This document shows, one piece after another, positions 17,497-29,827 of a DNA stretch of 64,000 bases (positions are counted from its first letter, which is position 1; every line of letters begins with the position of its first letter). The notes beneath the pieces were generated by a model. The model had not been told where the DNA came from and ran no database searches. It was given only the letters and a program-made list of their open reading frames with translations. Made by a program: the position numbers and the translations under genes. The DNA comes from Pachyseris speciosa (Eukaryota; Cnidaria; Anthozoa; Scleractinia; Pachyseridae), in contig JAEMWC010000215.1 in NCBI GenBank assembly GCA_016490735.1, positions 261,001 through 325,000 of the forward strand. The letters are read 5' to 3'.

Positions 17497-18332
17497 CTGC
17501 AAAGATGAAAGAAAAGCAATTAAGTGACTCGCAAGTGGAAATGCCATCAATTATGAGATATTGATTTAATTAGTAGGGCCTTAATTTTTGTCCAACACAG
17601 TCTGGAGTCTGTTGTGGTTCGAGAATGATTTCCAGCGGCCTTTAAAGCCGTTTAGTTACAGAATCGTTTCCCATATCACATTTGTCTCCTGTTTTCCTCT
17701 TGCAAACAACCACTTCAGAGAATTAGGACGTAAGTCAAAAAGGAGGTTGAAAATAACAATTTTTATTGGGGCAAAACTGGAAGAGACACACCAAATAGAA
17801 CTTCTTGTCCTCCAGCATCTGTCTTTAAAGCTGATGAAAGATAGATAATGGCTTTAAATTATCGCCGAAGTGTTCTCGATGTTTTCTTCAAGTTGTGTTA
17901 CTTTTAGCTTACTGAATGACATATTTCAAATATTGTCAACAGTTTTCTTTTATAGCGTTTTCCCGAGTTTTTGTTCTTAATTCTGTCGACACCAGATTTT
18001 ATATTTTTACTGAGATGTAGTGAGTTCGAGTTGCGAAATCATTACTGAATCCACCTCATGAGCCGTGGGAGTTCTTTTCGACCTTACACGGAAAGAGAGA
18101 TAGCTGAAAACTCACTCAAATCAACTCACCGTTTGTTTGAATATTTCCTCTCTCAAACAATGATGTTTGTCTCAAACCAAAACTAGTTGGTCTCTGAAAA
18201 GGCAGGTAATTAAGTAAGCTGCGATCGCGGGTAGTGTGGGATTCCGATTCCACGATTTTCAATTCCCCTGGGGCAGCGGGGGACCCAAGTCATCTTCAAA
18301 CTGGCAGTTGGGCATTGCTTGTTGCTTGGTTT
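17497..18332. other. Presumed NOT-gene intron
   Basis: Between the two homeobox-gene exons. Nothing else recognised. Confidence 0.45.
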
Positions 18333-18515
18333 TCATTCGTATTTTCGGCTTAACAGAGCCTCAATTGTGAAGGAAGGTCTCGTCGATGCCTCAGTTGAAG
18401 TCGAACAAGAACTTGTTCCTTGATCTTGGGAGAGGCAATCTTCACACGAACATTGCTGGCAGTTCCAATAAACGGGCAAGAAATGATTCGCAACTAGGTT
18501 TCTGTAAGGCTGCAT
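18333..18515 (-). CDS. Probable upstream exon of the NOT homeobox gene
   Basis: 60-codon open frame starting MQPYRNLVANHFLPV and containing SFTIEALLSRK, an eh1-like motif (Engrailed homology 1, Groucho co-repressor binding) at the place NOT proteins carry one. It lies on the same strand 0.8 kb upstream of the homeodomain exon. The frame ends in TGA right after SRKYE, with no good GT donor in phase with the next exon, so the splice link is not shown here. An additional small exon or a one-base error is possible. Confidence 0.55.
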   Translation of the reverse strand: MQPYRNLVANHFLPVYWNCQQCSCEDCLSQDQGTSSCSTSTEASTRPSFTIEALLSRKYE

Positions 18516-19600
18516 TCGTTCAAAGTTAACTCGAAAGATTACAATTTCTTTCCATTAATATCGAAATGTTTTCCTTCCTCTCTCGTTGGTCGGTTTAAAA
18601 ACAACTGGTGTCGGTTACAACGATTTCAATAGTTAAGTGGCCTTAGCTCATTTTAACTTTGTAATATCTGATTCCCCCCCCCCTCGTGACTTAACTAAAT
18701 AGTGAACACTTTATAGGAAAACTATACAATTCATCGATCAATTTGATGTAATTAAACTGTAGGCACGCTGGTTTATGAAATACTTGGAAGGAAATTATAT
18801 ATTATGCGTACCCTTGTTAAATTGCACACGTCCGTCTTCGTGATTAAGAAACAAATTTGGGATAAGCGATATCAAGGAGAAGTCTGATTCAAATTAAGGA
18901 CTTTGATAACGAAAGAGTGGCTATTAGCGATCACGAGTGTTCTAGTTTTTTGAAACCGCATCTAAGAGATATACATTCACTGATCTTTTGCTAGTCCTAA
19001 AGGATACTCTAATTTACATGTAATACGGTTTATCGCAGTACGGGGCGTTTCCAATCAGGATTAAAATTACAAAGTAGCAAGATTTCAGAATGATAATACT
19101 GATAAAATATATTTATTTAAGGGCGAAGTTAGTGGGGTAATAATCACCGACAAGAAAAGATCGACGAAGTAATTTTTGATCCCCACAGTTTCGCGTAATG
19201 AAATTGAAATTTGTAAGCTTCGTGGAACTGTAAAAACAGGGCTTCACTATTTTTAATCGTTTATTATGCTTTGACTAGTAACGCCAGGAAGTAAATTAAT
19301 TTACACCACAGGTTGCACAGTTTGTTAATAAAAGCTTTCCTACTCAAGCTGGAGAGGAAGAACTTTTCATTAGTTATTAAAACACGTTTGTTTACGGTAA
19401 AGATAAAAATTGCGTGCAGCCGTGAAAAAAAAACAGCACAATGAACGTAAAATTTAATATAATTTGTTTTTCAGGAAAAGTTCGCTAATTGGTTTTTGCT
19501 CAATATCAATGGCAATTTTGATAATTTGCAGTGAGTTTTCTTTTCTTTAACATTTGCGTTCTCCCCGGATTTTTCAATGACCTTAATTCCGTTTACCTAT
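18516..19600. other. Non-coding, nothing recognised
   Basis: AT-rich upstream region of the NOT gene. No open frames or repeats stand out; it could hold regulatory DNA of the divergent host genes. Confidence 0.45.
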
Positions 19601-19604
19601 ACAA

Positions 19605-20760
19605 AATACACCACTCCATTTCTAATAAATGGGGAGAAATGCCATTTCAATTCTAACAAACGGAGCAGAATATGAGAACGAAGCGAAACATTTTGCTTAT
19701 AATCTGACAGCAGAAATTATAACATCTTATATTGACAAGTTTTTCTTGAAATGAGCAATATTTCCTGCGGATTTAAATCTGCGTGTGTTTCAATTAACTC
19801 AGTTCTGACAAAGTGCTGTATGTATATGGAAACCGCTAATGCGTAAATCTGATGATAAACATAAACACGTTCATTAGAATCAATGATCAAATACTAATTT
19901 CTTCTCTATTAGCAACACCGCTGTTAGGAAGGTTATTGGGGAAGGCAGGGTAGGGGGGGGGGGGCAGGTACTTGCGGAAATGGGAGCAGAAAATGAGGAA
20001 AATAACTCACGTCAGAAGTTGGGCAAAAGCCGGAGAAATGTGTGGAAAAAACATATTTGTAATATTGTGAAATATTTCGGAATCAAGGCCAGCTAGCAGG
20101 CGGGACAGCTTCCAACCGCTTTAAATAGTCACCCTGCTCCTTCCTTCTTCAAGAGAACACCAGTTTTTGAACTAGAAGCACATTTTGCAAACAAGACGAC
20201 AGTTCTGCATGCCGCCCAGAGGGACGTAAGGGACAGCCAAGCAAGGCTTTTCCCTAGGAGAAAACCCTGGGGGAAGATTGGGGCCGACATTTGAAGGGTA
20301 TACGCCAGAGAAGCGAAAAAAGAACGGATCCGCGGCCTTGTTTCCTCGTTCCGCTGTTCTCCTTTTCACCCACGAGCTAATGTTGGAGCATCGTGATCGA
20401 TTCCCATCCTGTGGCACTATTGCTTTTCCATCCACAGGAAACATGCATTGTACGCAGGAGCATGCGCACAGGGGCAAACTAAGCGACACTATGGGGTCCA
20501 CGATCCTCCATTTATTTTGAAGCAAGCACCCTTTGGTCTATGCACAAGCCATTGAATAGACTCCAGGACTCTCGTTAAGGGCTGGGGGACGGGGATTTCC
20601 CCCGGCCAATTGTGATAATTCTGGACTAGATCCCCGACTACTTTCATAGAAAAACAGCATATTGACTCAGTATAAGACAACAGCTGAATTCCCCGGCTAC
20701 TTTTTGCACATCCCCACATACATAAAAAAAATAGTGACAGCCCTGGACTCCGTGATTTAT
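19605..20760. repeat. Interspersed repeat/duplication, copy 1
   Basis: About 1.15 kb that matches 60,280-63,890 in several blocks (AATAAATGGGGAGAAATGCC, AACACCGCTGTTRGGAAGG, CCCTGGGGGAAGAT, AAACATGCATTGTACGCAGG vicinity, and AATTCCCCGGCTA). This copy is uninterrupted, while the other is split by insertions. A G10 run lies at about 19,955. No protein is coded. Confidence 0.75.
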
Positions 20761-21133
20761 TTTTATCTTACAAACGTAACTTGGCGTTTGTAGATTAATT
20801 GCTCCATCTGTTTTCAATTCTGCCTCAAAAGTTAATTCTTAAAAAGGTTTTGAAAGTGCTTGGATCACTAAGTTGTTGTCTGAGAGAAAGGAAAGCAATC
20901 AAAGATGTTGACATCTAGAACCGCCCGTCACGCCTAGCTACGTCTTATGTAATCATAGGTAAATACTGTTAGGTAAGGTGGCTGCCAACAGATTTCAATA
21001 CTTCCCAGCACGTATCCTTTGATTGATCGATACTGTCACTCTTTATCAGTTGATAACACGATAGTGGGCAGTTTGTTATCGGACAGTTCAATAAGCCAAT
21101 CACATTCAAAGTAGTATTTTAAATCAACCAATC

Positions 21134-21166
<33 letters not shown>

Positions 21167-22161
21167 CAACCTTCCATTTTGATTGTAGTCAATTTCAGAG
21201 CGACAGACTTTTAATGCAAAATCTGTTATCATACCATTGTTATCATACCGGCACTGTGTTATCATACCACTGTTATCATTCGTATGATTACAGACCGGAT
21301 TGGACTCCACTCAGTCCTACTACCATTACTTATTGTTATTGTTGAACAGTAATTAGGGTGTTGAGATCCAATATTTCGCAAAGTTTTTAAAAATACATTA
21401 TTGTGAGCGGATACAGAATCACCTTAAATTTTCGGAAGGTTAAAGTTGCTCTGAACCTGGTCCCATAAATTATTTTCAACTTTGCTAAATATTGTTTGTA
21501 ATTATACTTATCATTTCTCGTTAATAAAAAATGGATTCCAATGACCTTGTTGTTGAGTTGTGATCGGTTAAAGCATATGCATATTGTTGTCACGCGAACC
21601 TATTATGTCGAAAACTGACATGTCGCAACTCAAACTTTAATCAATGACCGGTTCAACTATCTGATACCACCATAAAAGTAACAACTTCATAAAGATTGTT
21701 TGTAGTGATCCATCAGAGTAAACGTCCTGGAAGGAAACCGCTGTTAGCCATCTCAACAGGCGTTATTACCCGACATAGTTAGAACATTTGTTTCGGAAAT
21801 TACTATTGTTTAGGAGACTAATTTCCCATACGGCCAAAATATTACCAGAATTTAAATTAATGAATCCTACAAATCTTTGTGCTATGACAGCGGACAATAG
21901 GAATCTCTGAGTTTCAGGAATCTTTTGAATCCCTGCCCAGGAGTTCATTGCAGTATATCGGCTCATGACTGGCCTTTTATTTCCCTCTAATCCCCAAAAC
22001 GCTTGGGAACACAAAATTAAGCAGAGAGAAATCTTAAGAACGTCTTGAATTTAAACCTAACGTTTCTGCCGTTGGGTGCATGCCCGGATAGCTAATATGC
22101 TTTTTATTCAAACTCACCTGGTAAAACTTGATGGCTTCTTTGTTTATTTTCTTACCCAAAG
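20761..22161. other. Non-coding region upstream of the transporter exons
   Basis: No gene found. Contains a 33 bp near-tandem duplication around 21,095-21,170 (AATCAACCAATCACATTC) and a nearby TTATCATACC repeat. The missing first exons of the SLC22-like gene are not visible here. Confidence 0.5.
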
Positions 22162-25100
22162 TGGAACCTTATTTGTGATCGCGCGTTCCTGGGTGCCACT
22201 ATCCAGTCTTGTTACTTTGCTGGAATGCTGATTGGCTCATTTGTGACCGGGATGATTTCCGACGCCTGGGGCCGAAAGAAATGCATATTTTTCTGTAACG
22301 CCATCATGGTAAGCTTTTTGATTTTGAGCAACCCCATTTTTGTGCTTTTTTTGTCTCAGTAGCAGCGGTTAACAAGATGAACACCCTCACGCGTGAGTTT
22401 CGTTCAGTGGCACTAGAGACTCGCGCGACAGTTTGGGTGCGCATGCGCTTTTCGATCAGCCATAAGGACAAGCACCATTAAAACCTTCAAATTTGCTATA
22501 TAAGCTGCGGTCGCTATTAAAAAATATGGAAATGTAAACCCCTGAACTTAAACCTACGAGAGATAAACGAATTTTTATTTTGCAGCTTGTGGCCGGAGTG
22601 GCTTCCTCGTTTGTTCATAACATCCCTTTATTCGCTCTTCTTCGTTTCACCGTGGGGTTCGGACTCACAGGAGTCATGCTTTCTCTTTACATTTACGGCA
22701 TGGAGATTGTTGGACCTAGGATAAGGACAGCTGCTGGAAATATGACATACTTCTACTACAATGGCTTTCAAATGCTGTTTGTGCTCATCGCATATTTTAT
22801 GCGCGAATGGAGGTCGCTGATCTTGGTGGTGACTGCACCAGCCGTTCTTCTCTTTCCCTTTTGGAAGTAAGTGGCGGCCGAATATCAACATAGTAATCGC
22901 TAGCTAGGACGTCTAAGGGTTATCGATAAAGTATCCTCTAAATTTGTTAAACTAAGTGAGACGCGTTACACCCTGAGGGACTCTGTTAACAACCTAATTT
23001 TCCCGTTCCCGCGAACTAACTTCATGAAAAACAGTTCAAAAAGCAGCCTTCCCTGTGATATGAGGGAGGCTAAATCTCTAACTCAATTTAAATGACTAGT
23101 TAATCTTCATTTTGAATATTATAAGTAAACACGACATTCATGAAAATCAAGTTTTAGTTAGATAAGTTGTAGTTACTTTTTGGATTTTGTTTAGGGTAGT
23201 TAGGTTATTTATAATTTTTGTGCTCCTGTACCGTGTTTAAATAAAGAACTATTCTATTCTAGTGAGAGGAAACACCTCAGCCAAACAAAATGTTTAGTCT
23301 GCTGTGCGGTTGGAATGCACCTCTTTAAAACCACTGCATGATTTCATTAGATCTTTAAAGGCTGCACCTCTATTGTTTTAGGGCTAGGTTATACAGGTCG
23401 ACCAGTACTGTAAACTGATTCACCGATTGCTTGCCACTCAGTTTACAATTGTATTTTTTTCTCCATGTCTGGGTCGGTTATGACGATATAGCTGTTTCGG
23501 TGTGATATCTTCTTTTACTAAGTCCTATTAATATGTACGTATTAAGCGATGATATATAATGACACACGGATAATTTAGCAGATGAGCAAGCAAATTATTT
23601 GGAGATTATTAATAAGCTGTATTGATTGGCCTGAACCAATTTCCGTTTTTCAAATCTTGATGTATATCTTAGACATGAACTGCGCATGCTTGACGTAATA
23701 GCACTCTTTTACGAACTTATCCAAGATTAACCTTTTTCCTTTTTTTAAACTGATTGTTGAGTAGGGTCATTCCGGAATCACCTAGGTGGCTTATCGCGCA
23801 TGACCGTCTTGAAGAGGCCCAGTCTGTTCTCGAATCTTTTGGAAGCAAGAAGGGAAAACCTGTCGACTCAGAAGTGTTACGGGCTCTTATTGAAGATGTG
23901 AGGAGAGACCAGTTAGCACGGGAACATAACGCCAAAAAATATACGCCATTCGATTTGTTTCGGACACCGAAGTTGAGGAAATGGACCAGTATCCTGTGCT
24001 ATCAATGGTAAATTGATGTTTTTGCTTTAGTTTTTGAATAATTTTTGAGACTGGAGTCGACATTGATTTTTTCTCTAAATGCCTTCTTAGATTAGTGCCC
24101 CCCAACAAATGCAACTTAGTTTTCAACCAGTCACTGGTACAGCAAATAACACTGACGCAATAGTTGTTTAATGTCCCACATGTAAGCATTGTTTACCAGA
24201 CTCTTATGGCTACCACAACAGGAAAGCAGCACTTTTCAACTTCAAATATATCGAGTTTTGTTTTACAATGTGTTGATACTTCCTCTTTTTTATATAAACA
24301 ATATTTATTTCAACATTTGTTACTTACTCTTGATGTCCCATGTGTTTCTGTCAGGTTTGTTGTGGCGCTGGTAAGTTTCGGCATGTTTATATTCATCTCC
24401 CAGCTGGTGGGTGATATTTACATTAACTACATCGTCATGGAGGTTATTACCACCGCTCGGATACCAGTGACGTGGTTTATTTACTTGAAGTAAGTACTAG
24501 GCAATACGAAATCGTTAAGTGGGAAAGGGGAGGGGGCTGGCAATACAGGATGGTCCCACAAGATGTGGCACAGGATGCAGAGGAGTTCTGTTCGATCGTA
24601 CACGACAAAGTCTCACGTTGTTAATTCCAAAATATGTTCGCCTTGTACGATAAAGATTGTCGAAATGAAATCCTTTTGATTTGTGAACGTTTTCTGCTTC
24701 CATATCCTTCTATATCCCCCGATCTTGTCTCCCTCATACGGCTTTCCGCCATGTTTACTAGCATATACTGCGTCGAACTGACTGGCCAACCTTTTGTAAC
24801 CGTACGAGCCCAGAGCACTTTGGTCCGCGGTACTTGCAAATAAACATTGCGGAAACCGTACTAGAGAAAGACAGGGGAATATATAGAAGGATATCAGTGG
24901 AAGCAAAAAACGTTCACAAATCAAAAGGATTTCATTTCGACAATCTTTATCGTACAAAGTAAACATATTTTGGAACTAACAAGGTGAGACTTTGTCGTGT
25001 ACGACCGAACAGAACTCCTCTGCACCCTGTGGATGTGGTGCCTTTTTATCGTCGTATTGTGCGAATGACTCACGCAACATTTTCAAATTCTGCCGAAGTC

Positions 25101-27001
25101 TAAAACGTCGAAAAACTGAATAGCCGAAAAGATTGAATTAAAATGAAAATATTACAAAGGGGATCTGATATTCTCCCTGTTTCCGTGTGGTTTCCTAGCA
25201 AAGATAGGCCGAGCAAAGGGATTTTTCGATGTTTTGCCTGCGCGAAAAATGGGGCGAGAACAAAACAAATTTAAAACATTTTTTGCTCTCACCCCATTTT
25301 TCGCGCGGCCAAAACTTCAAAAATCCCGTTGCTCGGGCTTTATTTGCTTGGAAATCACATGGAAACGCTTGCTACGTAGGCTACTAACATGTGTCTTTGC
25401 ACCTGTAAATCTGTGTGTTAATAGAAGGATTCTGTTTATATCTATTAGATTTGGTCGCCGCATATGTCACGGAATTCTCATGATATTCGTGGGGATTACA
25501 TTTTTTCTTGTCTTGCTGGTGCACAAAGGTAAAATTGCCAGAATACAAATATGACATTCAATTGTTAATTGTGTAATTTCAAAAACAAGTGGAAACTTTT
25601 TTAATGAATGCACTGATCTGTTTTGCAGAATCGTCTTTGGCAACGACCGCCCTGTCTATCTTTGGCTACCTTTTAATTGACTGCACATGGACCAGTGTTT
25701 ACCTGATGACCTCAGAAATCTTCCCAACTGTGCTGAGGTAGGTTGCTTTAGGATCTGATTACATGGCGAATTTCAACCCGAACCGAAATTTCGCCCCGCC
25801 TACAGCGCTGAAATTTTGTTGCGAATACATTGCGAATTTCAGCCCGGGTTCATCCTGGGTGTTAAGGGTGTACCTCTGATCCATTTCCTTTATCTATTCT
25901 ATATCCTTCAAATGTGACAGTTATCGAGAAGATTAGAAGATTTTACTGACTCTGTAACTGATATCATGACGAATCATGTCTGCTTTAAGGTATAAGTCAA
26001 CCACAAACCGAGACTACACATCTGTACGATTAAAACATTATCCACATATATCATAAAGCCTAAAGCTTTCTTTTTTCATTTCCCTCTTTAGAAACACTGG
26101 TCAAGGTACAGGTTCCACAAGTGCTCGTATTGGTGGAATTTTAGCACCATACATCGCTTTGATGGTCAGTAGTAATGTGATTCGATCCTCCCCCGCCCCT
26201 ACCTCAACAGTTTCAAATTTGCGTTCGATTCCACTTGGTTCCGTCATGTACAGTGGAATCCGGTTAGTACGAGGCTCCCACAAGAATTCGACCGTAACTA
26301 TAGTAACGGGCTATAAATTTCATTGCTGATCTCGTTCAAGTGAGATAAACAAAAATAAAATGTAATCAATGAAAAATAACATGGTTATTTGTCTCTTGTC
26401 TATTTGGTTTGACCGGCCGTATTAACGAGTTGACCTTATAAAGAAATATATCCATTGGGATTTGAAAATGTGCCCGTTGACCACATTAACGGGGTGACCG
26501 GCGCATTTATGGGTTTTTCTTCTGAGAAAATGTATGGGCATTTCTCCGGGATTGAAAAAGGTGGCCGTAATAACGAGTTGACGGTATTTACGAGGTGACT
26601 GCATGGCGGGGTTCCACCGTATTAGTTAGCAATAACCAGGCAATAGCATATGTGCACAGTCAATTTTTTTACTTAGTTAAAGCGACTAAAACTTGGTAAG
26701 ACATCTTTTATAACAACTGTACTTTACATCTAGAAATAAAAACTTTCTTTTCTTCTGTTGACAGGGTCAACTGCCAGGTCTTAGCATTGCTTTCCCAGTC
26801 GTTATATTTGCTGTGGTCGCTTTGCTCGCTGGGATGTTGATGTACTGGATTCCCGAGACGCTGTTCGCGCCTATGCATCAGACCATAGAGGAAGCGGTGG
26901 CCGCCGAGGATGATTATGGGATACCTTGTTGTGGAAGGAGGCACAGAAATGAAACCGATGAAAACAAACATGCAGTGGAGATGGAAGATCGAAAGGCTTG
27001 A
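22162..27001 (+). CDS. SLC22-like organic cation/carnitine transporter, eight exons, N-terminus missing
   Basis: Plasma-membrane major-facilitator protein that moves organic ions or carnitine. Exons at 22,162-22,308, 22,586-22,866, 23,765-24,007, 24,355-24,489, 25,449-25,528, 25,629-25,737, 26,092-26,164 and 26,765-27,001; every junction has GT-AG and the codon phases join exactly. Hallmarks in order: WNLICDRAFLGATIQSCYFAG, the MFS signature SDAWGRKKC, TVGFG, IPESPRWLIAHDRLEEAQ, FGRR, SEIFPTVLRNTGQG and ARIGGILAP. The C-terminal tail is charged and ends in a stop. The visible part is 434 residues; the family has about 540-560, so TM1 and the large extracellular loop are missing and no exon for them was found in the preceding 4.5 kb. 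Confidence 0.9.
22960..23262 (+). repeat. 3' end of a CR1-like LINE in the transporter intron
   Basis: Decayed coding tail (NLIFPFPRTNFMKNS, then SLPCDMREAKSLTQFK), followed by a UTR and AATAAAGAACTATTCTATTCT, a short tandem tail. This is the usual C-terminal end of CR1/jockey-type LINEs. Confidence 0.6.
24550..25035. repeat. Foldback repeat in a transporter intron
   Basis: Arms at about 24,550-24,720 and 24,880-25,035 are over 90 percent identical in inverted orientation (sharing GATAAAGATTGTCGAAATG). The centre carries about 160 bp of unique DNA. No coding function; a MITE-like foldback. Confidence 0.8.
25205..25352. repeat. Short inverted-repeat element in an intron
   Basis: CCGAGCAAAGGGATTTTTCG ... 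and its inverted partner near 25,350, with a spacer of about 30 bp. Arms about 55 bp, both containing GCGCGAAAAATGGGG. Non-coding. Confidence 0.65.
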
Positions 27002-27869
27002 GATCACTAGCTGTGTTTACAAGACTGTTAACGTGTATCAGATAGACTGGAGACCATTCCGGTTACAATAGCCAGTATTCCTCGCCTGCCCAATATCATT
27101 TTAAATTGACAAATCTAGAAGTCAGTAACAAATGCAATCAGGATTCAATGTTTTTATTTTGAATTTGATTTTTCTTCAAAGCATGTTTATTGTTTTTTCG
27201 TTTCTTTGTCTGTTATCGACGAAAAACAGATATTCATGACAAGATGTATAGCCCCTGAAAACTTCCAACATTTTTGACATGTACGTAATCGTACGCGTTA
27301 TACAGATGTATATGCCATCTAGTATTAATATCTCCCACAATAACGTCTATTGTAAAAATAAAACACGGGAAAATAAACGGTAATATAGTTGGTCGAATGC
27401 CAAAACCCAAATCAGCCCTAAACATGGCAGTAGAGCTGAGTTGTTTAACTATAGGGGGATTCATGCTTACAGAACGAAACATGTTAGATGTGATTTTGAC
27501 TCCAGGCAGCTAAAGAGCTAGTAAAATTGAATACATTGTGACATTTTTAGCTCTTTAGGTGTAGTATTCAAGAAGATATTGTCTTCAATAAACTGCAAAA
27601 TTTCTGGGTGGCAAAAGCACTAATGAGCTCAATACATTCTTTGCAAAATTTTGAGTTTTTAAACCCGCGTTGCACAAAAATTATTTAATACATGAGGCTC
27701 ATATTCATTGGCAGAGTTATTCATACTATGACCTTTCAATATTCAGAACTGGTTTATTTGTAGCTCCATCAGAAACTGAATTGTTCATGCTAATGGGGCA
27801 AATAATATTGTAAACAAGATTTCCTTTATAGGGTGTAAAATTATTTTTGCTTTCATTTTTGTACGCGAA
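27002..27869. other. Transporter 3' UTR and flank
   Basis: AATAAA signals at 27,357 and 27,587 on the plus strand suit polyadenylation of the transporter mRNA. Nothing else is seen. Confidence 0.5.
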
Positions 27870-27980
27870 ATGACCCTTATTCTGTTTAAAATGGTTGCTG
27901 TTGCTCTACGAAGTTGTCCGTCTCTCTCATTCATATCGATCGGAAGTAGCCTGTTTCAGGCTCTGAGAAATTTGGGGCCA

Positions 27981-28745
27981 GCGAAGAGCGAAACACTGAG
28001 TAACGAAGCAACGAACGAAGAACCAGCGAAGAGCGAAACACTGAGTAACGAAGCAACGAACGAAGAACCAGCGAAGAGCGAAACACTGAGTAACGAAGCA
28101 ACGAACGAAGAACCAGCGAAGAGCGAAACACTGAGTAACGAAACAACGAACGAAGAACCAGCGAAGAGCGAAACACTGAGTAACGAAGCAACGAACGAAG
28201 AACCAGCGAAGAGCGAAACACTGAGTAACGAAACAACGAACGAAGAACCAGCGAAGAGCGAAACACTGAGTAACGAAGCAACGAACGAAGAACCAGCGAA
28301 GAGCGAAACACTGAGTAACGAAACAACGAACGAAGAACCAGCGAAGAGCGAAACACTGAGTAACGAAGCAACGAACGAAGAACCAGCGAAGAGCGAAACA
28401 CTGAGTAACGAAGCAACGAACGAAGAACCAGCGAAGAGCGAAACACTGAGTAACGAAACAACGAACGAAGAACCAGCGAAGAGCGAAACACTGAGTAACG
28501 AAGCAACGAACGAAGAACCAGCGAAGAGCGAAACACTGAGTAACGAAACAACGAACGAAGAACCAGCGAAGAGCGAAACACTGAGTAACGAAACAACGAA
28601 CGAAGAACCAGCGAAGAGCGAAACACTGAGTAACGAAGCAACGAACGAAGAACCAGCGAAGAGCGAAACACTGAGTAACGAAGCAACGAACGAAGAACCA
28701 GCGAAGAGCGAAACACTGAGTAACGAAGCAACGAACGAAGAACCA
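27981..28745. repeat. Minisatellite, 17 copies of 45 bp
   Basis: Exactly 17 units of 45 bp (start GCGAAGAGCGAAACACTGAG). Units differ at one base only (GCA or ACA), in the order A A A T A T A T A A T A T T A A A (coded residue). Because the period is a multiple of three, the plus strand and all three minus-strand frames are open across the array, giving spurious long open frames. A hairpin (CGAAGAAAAT ... ATTTTCTTCG) follows at about 28,747. Confidence 0.95.
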
Positions 28746-28884
28746 GCGAAGAAAATCGAAAATTTTCTTCGCTTGTTCTCGCGCGGTCGCAACAAATGTG
28801 AGAGGCCTGGAAGCGAAAACATGAGACGCTGCTGGCATCAAGATAACCAAAGTATAGCACCAAACAGAATACAGCAAAGTTCCG

Positions 28885-29180
28885 CTTATAAGCCCTGGGC
28901 TTATACAATTTTCTTAATGGGTTTTAGGAGGGGCTTATATCCCGGAGGGCTTATAACCGGAATAAAATAAAACGTGTCAAAACGATCTATAGTGGTGTTG
29001 ATAGTGCTGATGGAAATACGTTTTCCATGTACTGGTTTTAAATTTGGATACAAAACACTGAACAGTTACTAGAGGGGGCTTATAATCGAATGTATTATTT
29101 GTTTACAGGTAGATGGGCCTATAACGGAGAGTGCTTACAAATGGGGGGTGGGGAGGGGGCTTATAAGGTGCAGTTTACGG
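28885..29180. repeat. Degenerate GGGCTTATA-motif repeat
   Basis: Several spaced copies of GGGGGCTTATA/AGGGCTTATAA around 28,900-29,160. Likely a decayed repeat element. Nothing coding. Confidence 0.4.
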
Positions 29181-29827
29181 TAAGGGATTGCGATTGGTAT
29201 TTTAAACACAGAAGTTACGCAAAAAAAAAATCGGTTTGTTAAATGAGATGGGTGATCACTTTTTCAAATCTCAGAATACCTCGGTTAGGCAGAAAATTAA
29301 AAGTGTTGGTCTCACCAGGTCATCTCGTAAATTGTGGAATTGCCCATTCGCGCCATCACCTAGAATAAGCAGGGAAGTGATTATCATGCCAATGTATATT
29401 TATCCCTTAATACTAGCGGGTCTTCTCTACCATTGCATACTATCCCATTAATATTTTTCAAAATGCATATTTGTAAAATAGCCAATTTTGGTAAGTTCAA
29501 CTGATCGTATTTTTCTGCACTCTCAATAATCATTTCGACTGAGTGAAAACCTCTAGCGGTCATTTCATCAAGAAGTTTAAATTTATTTAGTGCGTAAATT
29601 TATCGCTAAAATAATTAATTCATGATCTTGTTCTGAATGAAAATAGGGTGCTAAAAGGTACAAATTAACAATTACTATACTATTATAATTTATACTATTT
29701 CTGATAAGAAGTTTTTCATCACTGTCAGGGATCATCACTGTCACTGTCACGGTCATCACTGTCAGGGAGTGAAATAATCAAAATCTACTGTTCCAGGCTA
29801 CGTACGGAAGGTGTAACCACTGATCAA
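29181..29827. other. Non-coding stretch
   Basis: AT-rich. A CATCACTGTCA/GGTCATCACTGTCA microsatellite-like patch lies at 29,720-29,770. No gene recognised. Confidence 0.45.

Noticed and set aside
24613..24966. Overlapping frames with KDCRNEILLICERFLL on both strands
   Set aside because: Mirror images produced by the intronic foldback.
27981..28745. CRISPR-like direct repeats
   Set aside because: Units are contiguous with no spacers and the genome is eukaryotic.
27870..28970. 366-residue plus-strand open frame and three minus-strand open frames of about 290-325 residues
   Set aside because: All are produced by the 45 bp minisatellite, whose length is a multiple of three; the flanks show no start context, domain or splice sites.
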